NCBI GenBank assembly: GCA_022496805.1
Contig: CM040085.1
Span: 46,467,811-46,531,810, forward strand
DNA length: 64,000 bases
Direction: 5' to 3'
Source: Pohlia nutans
Taxonomy: Eukaryota; Streptophyta; Bryopsida; Bryales; Mniaceae
Every line of letters starts with the position of its first letter. The first letter of the stretch is position 1. The notes under the pieces were generated by a model, which was not told where the DNA came from, did no database searches, and was given only the letters and a program-made list of their open reading frames with translations. A program made the translations under genes and the position numbers. This document shows positions 1 to 11,651 of this stretch, one piece after another.

Positions 1-868
1 TGTTGTCTATTTTTATTATTTGTAGATAAGGTGATATTTCTCTGGGGGTTGGGATTTTAGTGACATTGCCGGGGTATGTATATTTTTGATGTATTAGAGT
101 GAGGAGACCTCCTCTTGCGGGTATGTATGGTATTCTTTGTTGCATGCATCTTGTTAAGGCATGTGTGTTGTTAAAAATTAATTTGTATTTTGGTAATAGG
201 TTTTGTATGTATTTGGTAGATTTTGTAGCTGTTATTTTAGTTTCTTGTATTGTGATGATGGCGGGTTGATCAGGTGTGTTGGTAATTAGTTCATGTAGGT
301 TTGGAAGGGCCGTATTTAGTGATGAGGCATTCCATGTAATAAATCTTGTATTATAATTTGTTGTTTGTATTTCTTGTGGTTGTATTGTGAGTGCATTTGG
401 AAGTGGTGGAGGATGATTATATTCATGTAGTGGTTCGTATATTTTTAAGGTTTGTTCTAATAAGTTGATAGGGAGAAATGGGAATTTATCAATCATGTTT
501 TGGAGGGTTATAGAATCATTGTGTTGATGAATAAAATCGTAAATTTCTTTGTGAATGGTATTTGGTGGGTTTATTAGGTTTTGGTTATTTTCTGTGAATT
601 CTGTGTATGGGTGTTTAGTTGAAATGTGTCTTTCATGTGGGTTTTGTAGTAAGGACATTTTTTCTAGTAGTAGAGTTGTCCAGTCAGGGTTTGGGATTTG
701 TATTAGGAGTTGGTCACATGTTTTTTTTGATGGCCTAATTGTAATGATAAGAGCGTATAGTATTCTTGGTGATGGGTGATGTTGATTTTGATAAATATAA
801 TTTGATAAGTGTGGATAGTCGTTACTGGTTTCCGCATGATTTGGATGTGTTATATTAGTGTTCCTCAT
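1..868 (-). CDS. 5' part of a LINE (non-LTR retrotransposon) ORF with endonuclease domain; runs off the left edge
   Basis: Reading the minus strand from an ATG at 868, the frame stays open for 289 codons to base 1, with in-frame stops just upstream of the ATG. Residues 1 to about 170 are an Asn/Pro/Thr-rich region that I do not recognise. From residue 171 the translation matches the start of the APE-like endonuclease (exo-endo-phosphatase fold) of LINE elements: FITWN at 176-180 (the usual xWN start), IQETK at 207-211 containing the metal-binding Glu, and the RGGLLTLIH stretch near 252-260. In intact elements this domain nicks target DNA and is followed by a reverse transcriptase, which would lie left of this window. 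The absence of stops over 868 bases suggests a young or recently active copy. The clade (L1, Tad or other) cannot be told from this part, and the first ATG may not be the real start. Confidence 0.8.
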   Translation of the reverse strand, partial: MRNTNITHPNHAETSNDYPHLSNYIYQNQHHPSPRILYALIITIRPSKKTCDQLLIQIPNPDWTTLLLEKMSLLQNPHERHISTKHPYTEFTENNQNLINPPNTIHKEIYDFIHQHNDSITLQNMIDKFPFLPINLLEQTLKIYEPLHEYNHPPPLPNALTIQPQEIQTTNYNTRFITWNASSLNTALPNLHELITNTPDQPAIITIQETKITATKSTKYIQNLLPKYKLIFNNTHALTRCMQQRIPYIPARGGLLTLIHQKYTYPGNVTKIPTPREISPYLQIIKIDN

Positions 869-1480
869 TACTACTCTCTTCAATAGTACACAAACTTTTT
901 GATTCCTCAAATTCAAGTGCAATTAACTTCAATGCAAACCACAAGATGCATGAACGACATGTCTACATTCCGTGTTTGGATTCCCTGCAATACGTGACCA
1001 TTGCGTTTTCACGTCGTCACTGGTCCGATGAATAGAAGCCCAACACTAAATATTATTATATTCTAGTAACAACGTTTAGTTGAAACTAGTTTTTCTTAAG
1101 CCTCAGCAACCATAGGGTCCTCTTGTTGGCTAAACGGTTGTTCCAAGATTGTTCTATTTCATCCTCCTAGACTATTTTGTTTCATCTTCGTCAAAAGTCG
1201 TCTCGTGTGGTAATCATCTAAAAGATTATTGTACCTAATCATTGTACCCTTTTATAATACAATAGTCTCTTTTCAAGAATTTATTGTACCTCTTCATAAT
1301 ACAATAGTATCCTCTCAAAATTATATTACCATTTTATTTTGTTCATTTTGTTCATTTCAAGTGTTCATTTTTTAAATAATTTTGTTACCACCTCAAAATT
1401 ATTGTACCTATTTATTTATTGTACCTTTCCACAACACAATACAATAGTATCTTTTGAAGAAATATATTACTATTTCATGT
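869..1480. other. Probable LINE 5' leader and AT-rich DNA
   Basis: No coding potential seen. Bases about 925-1065 are a degenerate copy of sequence that also flanks the TA-flanked element at 3307-3588. Bases 1230-1470 carry several irregular copies of a short AT-rich unit containing ATTGTACC and ACAATAGT. Confidence 0.4.
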
Positions 1481-1486
1481 TTTCAT

Positions 1487-1660
1487 ATTTTTCATTTTGG
1501 AAAGTAGGATAGGAAAGTGAAATGAGAAAGGGAGATGGGAAAGGAAGATAGATGGGAAGGAGCAATATTGGTCGATGGGAAGGGGGGATGGGAAAGGAGG
1601 AAAGATGGGAAATACAAAGCAAAAGGGCAGATGGGAAATGCATAAGGGATATGGAATTAT
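1487..1660 (+). repeat. Purine-rich low-complexity tract
   Basis: Plus strand built from irregular GATGGGAA and GGAAGG units. The long minus-strand reading frame here (Ser/Pro/Leu-rich) is a by-product of this composition and not a gene. Confidence 0.7.
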
Positions 1661-1926
1661 AATACCCAGGAGTTCTCATAGTACGGGTGAGTGAAAAAAG
1701 TAATCCGAAGTGATGGATTTTTTGGGAATATGGACTTTAAAAAATTCTAATAATTTTTTTATAAATGGTGGATGTACGAGATTTTGAAGGTTTAGAGGTA
1801 TGAGGGATATCCACACAATGATATTTTTGGCTGGGTTTATTTTTGGATTAGTGCTCTGCTACGACCATGTTAGTAAAAATTACAATGTAGTGTTTCAACT
1901 AAATGTAGTGTAAAATGGACCGTGGG

Positions 1927-3137
1927 TGTTCTCACAGTAGGGCATCTAATATGTGTAGTGTGACATTGCATAACAAGCAAAATGTGGCGGTTAACATTTT
2001 CTATTGATCATTGAAATTAGTTTTTTGGTAGAAAGTTAACCACCGTGAAAAGGTATTCTAGGATTGTATGTATATTAATACTTCAAAAAACAATATAAAA
2101 TAGTATTTGGACCAAAATGTAATACATTGCATTCCATGACGTTATAGTATAAATACTTTATTGCTTTAATTGATACATTTCATTGAAGATAAAGTGATGG
2201 CAATGATTTTCCTCAATTCCTATAACATAAAGGTATAGTATTCAATAAAGATTCCAAAAGATTCTATGAGCAAGGTGGATATTAGAGGTTTATGGCAATA
2301 ATTTTTGTTCCTTTGCATTAAACGCCCCTTAAAATGGCAAATTCCCAAAAAATTCTTGTGAACTTGGTTGGCTAATTAAAAGGGAGCCTGTAGTGTGTTT
2401 AGAATATGCATTCAACGTGGTTTGTAAGTGGATTTAATGACACCAGTAAGAATATTCCAAAAGATTACAAAATAACATAAAAGATTCTCAAAAGATTCTC
2501 AAAAGATTCTATTTTACTATATTAAAATGTTTTTAGTATTTTCCCTATTTATTATATTACATCGTCAATGCAAATGCTTTACAATATTAAAAACTTTTTT
2601 GTTGAGAACCATGGCACCCTAGTGTGAAAACACCCCTGTATATAATTAGAACTTCATTATTCAAATTTTTAGGTGGTCTAATGTGATTGGATGTTGAATA
2701 GTTACAAAATTATGTTCTAAAATTAGAATCCTTCCATTCCATGATATTTAGTAAGCCTCGAAAACCTAAAAATGGAAAAATGTGCAAGATCATCACTGAA
2801 AATCATTTGAAGGGTTTTTTTCTTAAAACACATGTACATATGGTGATTTTGTGAAACATGAAATTTTTATTTCAAAAATAGTATAGGAAGGGTAAAAACC
2901 ATTAAAATATCATTTTTTGTGGCAAACAAGTTTTTTACATTGTTATTACAAATCAAATTGAATGCATCAAAGATGGACAATTTTTAAAAATAAATTTGAT
3001 GGACATCATAAGAGATAAGAAGAAAGTTGTAATTGAAAAAGAAATCTAATTTAGGACATTTTAACCACTACATTCACTACTTCGAAAAGTAGTACTTGAT
3101 TTTGAGGCCTTTCAATCACCTGTACCATGAGAACACC
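1927..3137. mobile_element. Candidate inverted-repeat element, superfamily unclear
   Basis: GGGTGTTCTCA at 1927 is matched by the inverted TGAGAACACCC ending near 3137, giving about 1.2 kb between short inverted repeats. The flanks (ACCGT and ACCCT) are similar but not identical. No reading frame of note lies inside; at 2480-2515 a short AAAAGATTCTC unit is repeated in tandem. This could be a decayed DNA transposon or chance. Confidence 0.3.
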
Positions 3138-3306
3138 CACCCTTTAATTGGTATGATGGAAAACGGCAATGAGTATCTTACATTAGGAGTGGGCCTGAGT
3201 ATATATTTGCACCAAAATGTACAGACATGTCAACATATAGCCATAGAGCTATGATAAGAGTAGCGAACCCCAAACCGCACGAACAACATCTCTATATTCT
3301 CTGCAC

Positions 3307-3588
3307 TACCGTAGTACCATAGCTTCGTCGCCACCCCACGAATGAATATTTAATATTTTTTGAAAAATAAGGTACGTTCTTCAAAAAAATCAATTTCTTG
3401 GTTTTCGTTTTTGAGCCAAAAAATTGATTAAAAATAGCCCCAAATGGCCCAAAATAGCTTAGAAAACTTTAAAAATAGCTAAAAACAACTTATTCTATTT
3501 TCATTTTTTGGTCCTCATAATTTCCGATTTTTTACGTTTTTTATTTTTTGAATTATTTTCTTGGCGACCTAGCTATGGTATTATGGTA
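3307..3588. mobile_element. TA-flanked MITE (Tc1/mariner-like), copy 1
   Basis: Terminal inverted repeats CCGTAGTACCATAGC and GCTATGGTATTATGG are flanked by TA on each side. Length is 282 bp including both TA. The inner part is AT-rich with the words AAAATAGCTTAGAA and GATTTTTTACG shared with the copy at 11383-11651. The flanks resemble bases 925-1065, where the corresponding point reads TGCAATACGTG with a single TA, so that sequence acts as an empty site and supports TA duplication. No transposase inside. The superfamily is inferred from TA alone. Confidence 0.65.
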
Positions 3589-4117
3589 CGTGTCCACGTC
3601 GTCTTTGGTTATGCAGAGAGAAGCGCAATACTAACGCTTATAAATAAATGGGGTAAGGTGGACATACCCCTTGAGGTAGTTTGCCCTATTTATGACTACT
3701 TGTGACATCTACCATAACTCCCATTTGTGCCATGAATTCATGTTTTCGCGACCACTTTGAAAGAAATATGACACTGGGATGCCAAAGTGGCCATTATGGA
3801 TGCAAAAAATATCAATTTAAGAAAATGAACCAATTTTGTAAGGCCGATGTAGAAAACTATCCAAATCATGTGGCCATTTTGGGTTAAACACATGGCCATT
3901 TAATAAAAGATGTGTGGTGGTTATGAACAAGGAAAATGATCGTTACGGTTTGCCTCTTAATTTAATACGTGAGGCCTAGTAGCACTTTTGGAATTTCTTG
4001 AAGTGCCCGTCAAGAATTTATAAAAATTACATACTTGGTTGTAAAAATATGATTCCACTTGCTATGACTTGTGCTTTAAATCACCATATTGTGAATTTAA
4101 TTTGAAATTGTATCACC
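3589..4117. other. No gene recognised
   Basis: AT-rich sequence. Two overlapping reading frames of about 60 codons have no recognisable motif and no support as genes. Confidence 0.4.
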
Positions 4118-4447
4118 TTAACGCCTAAACGTCCCAGTGTCCAGAAACTGAATCATGAACAGATTCAAAGCCTTGTAACTTTCTCATACAATCTTGGTTG
4201 ACTTTCATCCAAACCACCTTTGCAAGCCTACTAAATTCTCTACCAAATAAACTAAATCTCTTGTGATGGGGAGATGTTGATAATATTGGAGAGGCCTCCA
4301 AATGCAAGTCCATCAAATTTGTTGGGTAGATTTAACACTTGCAATGGTTCTCTCATATACACATTATGTACATCTAAGCCATGCTAATATCTATTTTTGA
4401 GGCTAGCATCTACTTGAGTTCAAAGGGTCGGTACGTTTAGGGGTTAA
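4118..4447. mobile_element. piggyBac-like MITE, family pB-A copy 1
   Basis: Begins TTAACGCCTAAACGTCCC and ends CGTTTAGGGGTTAA, so CGCCTAAACGT pairs with ACGTTTAGGGG inside TTAA on both sides; 330 bp in total. No coding capacity. A second copy, inverted, is at 20779-21096: the shared inner words include CTTGTAACTTTCTC and CAAGTCCATCAAATTTGTTG (or their complements). Confidence 0.75.
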
Positions 4448-4784
4448 AAAGAGTATCACGTCAAAAATTGTATCACAAATATGGTGAACTACTTTACCAC
4501 CCAACAATCAATTTTGCCCATGTGTACTTGCAATGTACATTTTAGAACACAAATATACACCTCTAGTACATGAGGCTAGGATTTTTGAATGAATGGTGAT
4601 GGATGTGTATACATTAATTGGGATAAATCAATGGGTGACCCGATTGCTACCTATCATTTTTGAGCATTAATATAACCCTTTGCAATACTATCTAAAGAGC
4701 TATTTAGAGAAAAAATCATTCCAAATCAAGCAAAATTAAATCTTCAATGAATGAAGACAATGGCTCATTGGTTTCATAACGTTC

Positions 4785-6177
4785 TTAACCCTTTAGTGTC
4801 CAAAAGACCACATTGTCGTCACTAATGTGTCGAAAACACAAATAACGGAAAATTCATGAAGAATTGGATTTTGAATTGTGACGTTCAGAGTTTGAGAATC
4901 ATAATATACATCTTTTAGAAAAATAAAATTTCAATTTGGAGTTGTGCAACTATCAAAATACCTATGAACAAAACATGAAAATAATGCAAATACTTGAAAA
5001 TACAGTAAATTCCTACGAATGCAACACATGTACTATGTGGTATTTATTGTATTTGGAAGTTTTTTGTCTTATTTTTGTTTTGAGATTGTGTTTTTATTGT
5101 TCAAATTCCATTTATTAGTGTATTTGTTCTGATCTTGATCAATGTACCAACTTCTTTCATATTTCAACGTATAAATTTTTGTCCTAATCCATATATGGAT
5201 AAGTCATTATCACTTATAAAATTCACAATAATTATGTGTGAGTCCATTTTTGACATGAAAGATTGCAACAAGAGGTGTTGATATAGGTCAGTGGTGAACC
5301 TCTTCACTTTCATTTTAGAAAATTTAATCCAAACTCTATTTAACTTTGAAGTCACCCACCCTCCAAAATCTTATTTTTGGGTTTGCATTACACAGTTCGA
5401 AAACATACTATAATCTTCTGATCCAACGGTTCAATTTTACCAAGGTTTTATTGACACTTTTAAAATTAACCCCTAAATGTACCACGGTGTCCCTCGAATT
5501 GACAATTTGAGAAAAAACATCATAAACTACTATTTAGAAGAATATTTTGGAATTGATAAACCAATGAAAGTTCTAGATTTTGAATTTTAGATTCCATCCA
5601 TATGGTTTGATTCACTAATACTGTCACCAATATTTAATTATAAAATTTGAAAGTTAAAATTAAAAATTCCTTCTAAATTCAATTACAAACAAAATTTTAA
5701 TATTTTTGAGTGAAATTTGTTGGAATGAGTTTGAAATGAGATACTCTTAAACGTGGTGATTCTTTGAAATTTTTGTGTTTCTTAAATCTATGACCTCATT
5801 TTTGCAAGGCCACTTTTGAACTACAGTCAATGCAATTTTGGCTTGGTCAACGACTTGACATACTTCTACATTTTGTAATTTTAGAAAAATATGTAATCAA
5901 GTATGACTAAATCCAACCATTAGATAGGACAACAACTTGGTGAAGAATCTCCAAAAAAATGGATGACTTTCATCCAAGCATTGATGAAAACGTGAGAAGG
6001 GTTTGAATCTGTTAGTCGTTCACTTTCTAAACGCTCTGACGTTTAGGGGTTAAGCTATGCTTACATTTATATAATTAAATTCTATTAATAGTATTCATAA
6101 TTTGAACAGAGAGAGTTTAAAAAAAATCACCAAAAAAATCTAGTTTCTCCAAACTACCCTATGCACTAAGGGCTTAA
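4785..6177. mobile_element. piggyBac-like element pB-B copy 1, interrupted by pB-D
   Basis: Starts TTAACCCTTTAGTGTCC and ends CACTAAGGGCTTAA. Without the inserted pB-D copy it is about 0.8 kb, like the other pB-B copies (25057-25859, 49545-50351, 60000-60810). Inner landmarks shared by all include TTATGTGTGAGTCC, ATGGATAAGTCA and the GATTATAGTATG region. It lies in the opposite orientation to the copies at 49545 and 60000. The right end is decayed (GGGC before TTAA). No reading frame of useful length. Confidence 0.75.
5466..6053. mobile_element. piggyBac-like MITE pB-D copy 1, nested in pB-B copy 1
   Basis: TTAACCCCTAAATGTACC at the left and GACGTTTAGGGGTTAA at the right; 588 bp. The host continues on both sides: left flank ...CACTTTTAAAA, right flank GCTATGCTTACATT. 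The uninterrupted pB-B copy at 49545 has one TTAA at the matching point (49673-49676, reading CATAGCTTAATGAAA on the plus strand), so the insertion duplicated TTAA. A relative is at 61356-61996; the inner part (ATTCCATCCATATGGTT, CACCAATATTT) is also shared with the pB-E family. Confidence 0.85.
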
Positions 6178-6298
6178 ATAGTTGCCTTTATATCCATAAA
6201 AAAGGAATTTGGATTTGTTTTGCACAATATTTTGAGTTCAAAATATAAAACTTTGCCTTTATGTTCAATTTTTTACTCAATGCATTATAGAATGATTG

Positions 6299-6685
6299 TT
6301 AATCCCTAAATGTCCAACCGTCCAGAAAGTGGATGATGTACAGAATCAGACACAGGATTCTCATCTGTCATTGACTTTTTGCAGTATGAATTTTTTACTA
6401 TATATTTTATGGGAAGTTAACTTCATGCATGTGTAATCCGATTAGAAAGGGGATGATTCGTGAAAAATTTATGCCTCATTTCATGTTGTAGTGATTCTCT
6501 CAAAATTTCAAAGATTTCAGTGTAAAAGTGCTCTTAAAAAAGTCAACCCATAAATTATGCAACCAAAAAATCTCCAAAAGTCACGACACTTAAAGTATCA
6601 CATTTCAAAGGTGTCTTAGTTGCATTTACAAGACATCTTTGAAATTCTCCAAATTTGGAGAAGGGTGAGGACATTTAGGAGTTAA
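6299..6685. mobile_element. piggyBac-like MITE pB-E copy 1
   Basis: TTAATCCCTAAATGTCCAACC at the left, GGACATTTAGGAGTTAA at the right; 387 bp. Inner words (ATGCCTCATTTCATGTTGTAG, CATGCATG before AAGTTAACTTCC in complement) recur inverted at 18200-18439 and 23500-23724. It appears to be an internally deleted member of a longer family. Confidence 0.75.
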
Positions 6686-6740
6686 GAACCTGGGATTAAT
6701 TTTGCGTACACCTACAAACAACATTTTAAAAACTAATAAC

Positions 6741-7208
6741 TTAGGGCCTCTTTACACTAGAGACAAGAAGCTGTGAGGAGAGAAATTTCAGCCAATGGGA
6801 GGCCTAAAAACTGAGAAGACCAAAGAATGTCACTTTACACCCGAAATTTTTAGTTCAAGGGACGGAAAGAGGAGAAAATGACATGGACAACACTTTTGTC
6901 CTTCGTGGCAAGAAAAATGCACATTTTCCAAGGCCTCCGGATTTTGCGTCAAGCCCACCTCAAGAGGTGGGTCTAACACAAAATCCGGGGGGCCGTTTGG
7001 CCAAAATTCTCACAACCAATCATTTTTTATTTTTAAAAAAATATGTAAGAACTTTATTTTAAAAACCAGCACTTTATTTTGTAGCTCCTTCTCACTTTAC
7101 ACTATATCCGAAGGCCGTCAAGTTCAAAGGTTGGCTTCTCAAGGATGAGCCATGGCCCTTGTGAGGTTTTCTCCATGACTTCTCGCCTCTAGTGTAAAGA
7201 GGGCCTTA
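6741..7208. mobile_element. PIF/Harbinger-like MITE
   Basis: Inverted termini GGGCCTCTTTACACTAGAG at 6744 and CTCTAGTGTAAAGAGGGCC ending 7205, flanked by TTA on both sides (6741-6743 and 7206-7208). A three-base TTA duplication with GGGCC ends is the Tourist/Harbinger pattern. Element body 462 bp, non-coding; the middle has a GGCCTCCGGATTTTG motif with a near-inverted partner about 50 bases on. Confidence 0.75.
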
Positions 7209-7424
7209 TTCATATGGTTTTTCAAATAATACACAATAAAGTATATTAGAATCCTCTTTCACTTGCCAATTAAATCCAATAAAATATAATGATTAATAAT
7301 AGTAAATGTTTTAAGTTGCTATTAGTGGAACTATAGGTGCATTTACCTCACAATATAATTGGATTGTGCTTAGATTGACCAGTTTGTTGTTTATCAGCTG
7401 CTCTCAAGTTAGTTTGATCCTCAA

Positions 7425-8069
7425 GAGCATCTGCACTCTATTCTCTCAATTGAACCCTTGACCATTATCATCAAATTCAAAATTTGGTGTCACAAGTTAT
7501 TGTGTCCCTCAGATTGTGTCCACACCCTTGAACTGCTATGTGTCCCTCTATATAGTCATTATTGTCCATCACAATCAATATACATAGGTAATCATTATTG
7601 TCCATCAATTTAAATACATAATCCTTTCTAATTTTAGTAATAGAGTGACGTATTGAAGTCTATGTATATTGTGCACATATTAAGTGGCTCTCTCACCCTC
7701 CTGAATATGCATGCTAAATTTCATTCACTTTTCAGAAAATCTTAAAAATTCAATGGAGTGGGGTGGGCATTAGGGCATTTTTTGGACGAAATAGAGCTAG
7801 ATTGCACCCCAAAAAAAATCTAGCTAAAAAATGACCGAAAACCATGAAGTTTTTCACTAGAAAACTTCAAATGAAAAAAATATCCTAGGGGAAATCGCCA
7901 AATTGTGGATGAATACAAAATTATGGTTATATAATATCTTCTAATGTGATATTTTCTATCCAATATGTGGATTAATGTTGAAATATAGACCACCGCTTTA
8001 TATAACATTTTATATCGCCACTTTGGCACTTTGTGAAAATTAAAAAATAATGCTATGGTGGGTATGCTC
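7425..8069. mobile_element. Candidate MITE with GAGCAT termini
   Basis: GAGCATCTGCACTC at 7425 and GGTGGGTATGCTC ending 8069 form imperfect inverted ends. The left third (TTTGGTGTCACAAGTTAT, CTGCTATGTGTCCCTCTAT) recurs at about 22030-22100, and the right third (CCAATATGTGGATTAATGTTG, TATCGCCACTTTGGCACTT) recurs inverted at 36103-36375. The target duplication is not clear, so the superfamily is left open. Confidence 0.4.
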
Positions 8070-9120
8070 TAAAGTAGAAATACGTAAAACCGTGACGACA
8101 CTATAAACCAGACTATAGACTTTTACTGAACTAAGACATTCTTCACTCATTTCCAAAAATGTTTAAAAATTGTGACAATTCTTGGTGCAAGGAGTGATAT
8201 TTTCTGAAACTTAATTAATTTGGGAATTGGTAGGGAATTGGATAGGCATGGTTGATGAGCAGAATGGTCTATCGATTTTAGATGGTTCCTTGCACGAAAT
8301 TGTCTATCAAAATACTTGGTTGTTAGAGAGTTCAGAAAACGCTTTTAGGGTTTGACATACATAACATTCAGTAACCTTCATGTCTACGCCTTTCCTTCAT
8401 GCACTTTACTCATCACTTTGAGCTTCCACCTGTCCACTTAGCTACTGATGAAGTACTATTGGGTGTGGAATATTCCACACCATCTTCTATAGAGCCAAGG
8501 CAGAGACAATGCATGCTACTGAATGTTATGGACTTTTCACTTTGGAAATTTATATAAAATCATTTACGAGGAATAAAAATAGGGAATCAGATTGCCTCTT
8601 CAACTGTACAAGGCAAGCTGCGAAGTGGTGACAAGTAGTTGCTTGTCCTGGTTGTCTTGTTTGTAAAAGACGATAATGGCAGTACAGAGTTGATTTAGTG
8701 TGGGCCACACAAATTTGAAATCAATCCACGACCTTTGTAATCATGTGGTGAGAATTGTCACAAGTAGCAGAGAAATTGTCATAAGTGGTATTGAGACAAG
8801 AGGCTTCAATCATTTGTACGAGGTACCACATCAATTGATAGAAATATGGCCAAAAATATTTAATTTGCACATTAATTTTCACCCTGCATTAAATCAAACG
8901 CAATGTGAAATGAATGGTGAGAAATTGATAAATTTCTTCGGTGTTTGCGACCTTCATTAATTCAATGGGGTTTCACCCTCTTGTTTCAAAATTAAAAAAA
9001 TAGATAAATCTAAAGATAAGCACCCTTCCTCGTGACAATTTTTATTATTGGAAATTTAGATTTTTCAGTATTATTGTTGGAAATCTAAAAAAGATCTTTA
9101 TGTAGGAAAGAATGTTTGTT
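8070..9120. other. No gene recognised
   Basis: AT-rich. A frame of 86 codons at 8700-8960 has no motif I recognise and no splice or regulatory context; I do not call it a gene. Confidence 0.4.
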
Positions 9121-9902
9121 TTAACCCCTAAGCATCCAAAAGACCATTTTGTGGTCGCTGCCCATTTTCCTGCACTTCCCAGGCCCAAAAATTATAATTT
9201 TTTTAAAAACAAAAAATACGATTTCAAAGGTGATTGAGTCTTCTTTCCAACCCAATTGAAATTATGTCCATTCAATCAAAACTCCACTTGGGGGAATTTT
9301 TCAAAGCAAAACACCTCAATGTTGAAAGGCACTTTCAACACTTCAAGTAGGCTTGCTAAAAAATCTAAGTCAATGAGATTCATTGGGCACCTCAAAGGAA
9401 CTTTTGTTTGGCTCACATGGGTTGCATGCCATGTATTGTGTGCTCTTTCAATTGGAGGAGAGTTGAAGAGATAGTATAATTTAGCCAAAATCTCATGCTT
9501 TCCTTCCTACTCCCACCCATTACAAGGTCTTTAAAAAATGCTAACAAATTGAACATCTTGTCAAATTGACTCATGCATCTTGTTAATTACTTGATCTTGA
9601 CGATGGTCAAAAAATGCACATTATTTCAACTCTTTTTTTGGTTTGGGAGCCCATGGAAGCAAGGCTGCCCGGATTTTTCATGGCCTGAAATTTCAAAATC
9701 TCAACATTGTTTGCTATTATCTTGACATCCGTACGGTCAAATGTTTTGAAATTTTGAAGGATGGTTTACAAGGCCTAAGATTACAAGATCCTATAGTTGA
9801 TGCAAAATTAATGTTTTGGAAAGAATTCAAAGATTATCAACAAAAATGACCGAAATGAGGCAGTTTTGGGTAGGAGACTCTCTTCGGGGATTTAGGAGTT
9901 AA
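9121..9902. mobile_element. piggyBac-like element pB-F
   Basis: TTAACCCCTAAGCATCC at the left and GGGGATTTAGGAGTTAA at the right; 782 bp between and including TTAA. The terminal match is weaker than in families A-E. The left edge continues AAAAGACCATTTTGTGGTCGC, an inner palindrome of the type also seen in pB-B and pB-L. Only one full copy in the window. Confidence 0.6.
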
Positions 9903-10415
9903 ATACTATATGCACAAGCTATCAAGGTTGAATTTTTTGGTAGATTAACTCAAAATGATAAACACATTCTATCTTGTTGCCATGAAGTACATCTTCAAAA
10001 CCAATTTGTTTTCATTTCACAAGATTTTGGAAAGTCTCATTTAGATAGGTGTTGCAATTATTTAAATGTAGATTTTAATGTTGAATTGGTATAGTATCTT
10101 TCTATAGTGAAACCTTGGAAAATGGTTTATTGTGAATACCATTTGAAGTCCACTACTTCTTATGACAACTTTGGTTCATTCATTTCACTGAAAACCATGT
10201 AATACCAATACAACACTAGTGGTGACCTTAGGCTTCTTTAATAAAGAAAAAGAAGCATAATTATGTTGAGGTAAATATGAAGTAGGTATAAGGTACAATA
10301 AATACATTCAACATACCATGTTCCATTTGGCACTACTTACTAAGTGGCCTAGAATGAGCAAATTCAACTCTTTCTTAGATTTGAAGTCACCAAAAAGTAC
10401 CACAAGGTTTGAAGA

Positions 10416-10932
10416 TTAACCTTGAGAAGCCCGAGGGGTATCGAATAAAACATAGATGTGTTATAATATGTGCCTTCCATATGTTTGATGAAGTTTGATT
10501 CAATAGACAAAATGAAGGACATCATCTCTACAAATTATCTGTACAGTCAAACTTCCAAAAATAACTATAGATAATTTTTTTAATAAATTATAGTTTTCAC
10601 ATTTAGAGTTAAAAATTTAGCATGATTGGATAAATTTGATTCATCTATTATAAACTTGAAAAAAGCAAAAGAAATGATGGAGGGAACATCATTACTTTCT
10701 ACAAATAGCAAATTTTATAACACTAAGACATTGTTGAGGTGATTCACTTTGAAAAAATTTACCCGGTGGAGTTTAGCTCGGATTGACATAATTCAAATTG
10801 CATTGGAAAGTAGACTTGATGTAATATTTTATTTTTATTTTTATTTTTTCAAAAACATTTTTTTTGGTTCTAGGTAGCCCGTTAGATTCAGGCAGCGGGC
10901 AGAAAATGGTTCTTTGAGCGTTTAGGGGTTAA
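10416..10932. mobile_element. piggyBac-like MITE pB-G copy 1
   Basis: Left TTAACCTTGAGAAGCCCGAG (decayed), right GAGCGTTTAGGGGTTAA; 517 bp. Most of its length matches 19665-20210, for example ACATTGTTGAGGTG, the GGAGTTTAGCTCGGATTGACA stretch and CAATTTGAAT in complement. Non-coding. Confidence 0.65.
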
Positions 10933-11382
10933 AGAAAATTTAATTGCAGCCAATGGAAATTGGAACATTTCATGCTTCAAAAACGTCCCTTTAGCATTAG
11001 TATAGGCACCCTATTTTTTACAACTCTAAAAATTATAAATATTACTTGAGTGCTGGCAATCTAGAAAATGATGGGTTGGAGTTTTTTCTCACGGTCACTA
11101 TTCACTAATAATCTCATAAAAACAATTGAGATAGTAGGATTAGAAAAAGTGACTCTTTTAGATGCTCATACCTAACCCATAATCATGAAAGGTCCAAAAT
11201 CGCCACCCAAAAACAATGGATACTATTGACAAAGAGTATGTTGACCACCAAAACATTTGTTTGTAATTCAAATTTAGGTCATTTACCAATAAATTTTTAT
11301 ACCTTTATAACTTTTGTGCAAAATATCCAAATAAATCATTTTTTAATGCAATGTGATCCTCTTTCATTTGCTAACAAGAGCA

Positions 11383-11651
11383 TACCGTAGTACCATAGCC
11401 GGGTTGCCACCGTGCAAATGAATATTTCATATTTTTTGAAAAATAAGGTTCCTTCTTAAAGAACGGATTTCTTAATTTTTGATTTTTACCCAAAATAATG
11501 ATTTGAAATAGCCCAAAATAGCTTAGAAGTAGCAAAATATAGCTAAAGGTATATTTTTCTTATTTTTGTTTACTTATTCTCATAATTTCTGATTTTTTAC
11601 GTTTTTCTTTTTTGAATTATATTTTGGTGACCCTGCCATGGTACTACGGTA
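11383..11651. mobile_element. TA-flanked MITE (Tc1/mariner-like), copy 2
   Basis: TA, then CCGTAGTACCATAGCCGGG; right end CTGCCATGGTACTACGG, then TA. Total 269 bp. Same family and orientation as 3307-3588, with better kept ends. Confidence 0.65.

Noticed and set aside
8700..8960. 86-codon plus-strand frame
   Set aside because: No family motif, typical repeat-like composition, and no splice partner found.
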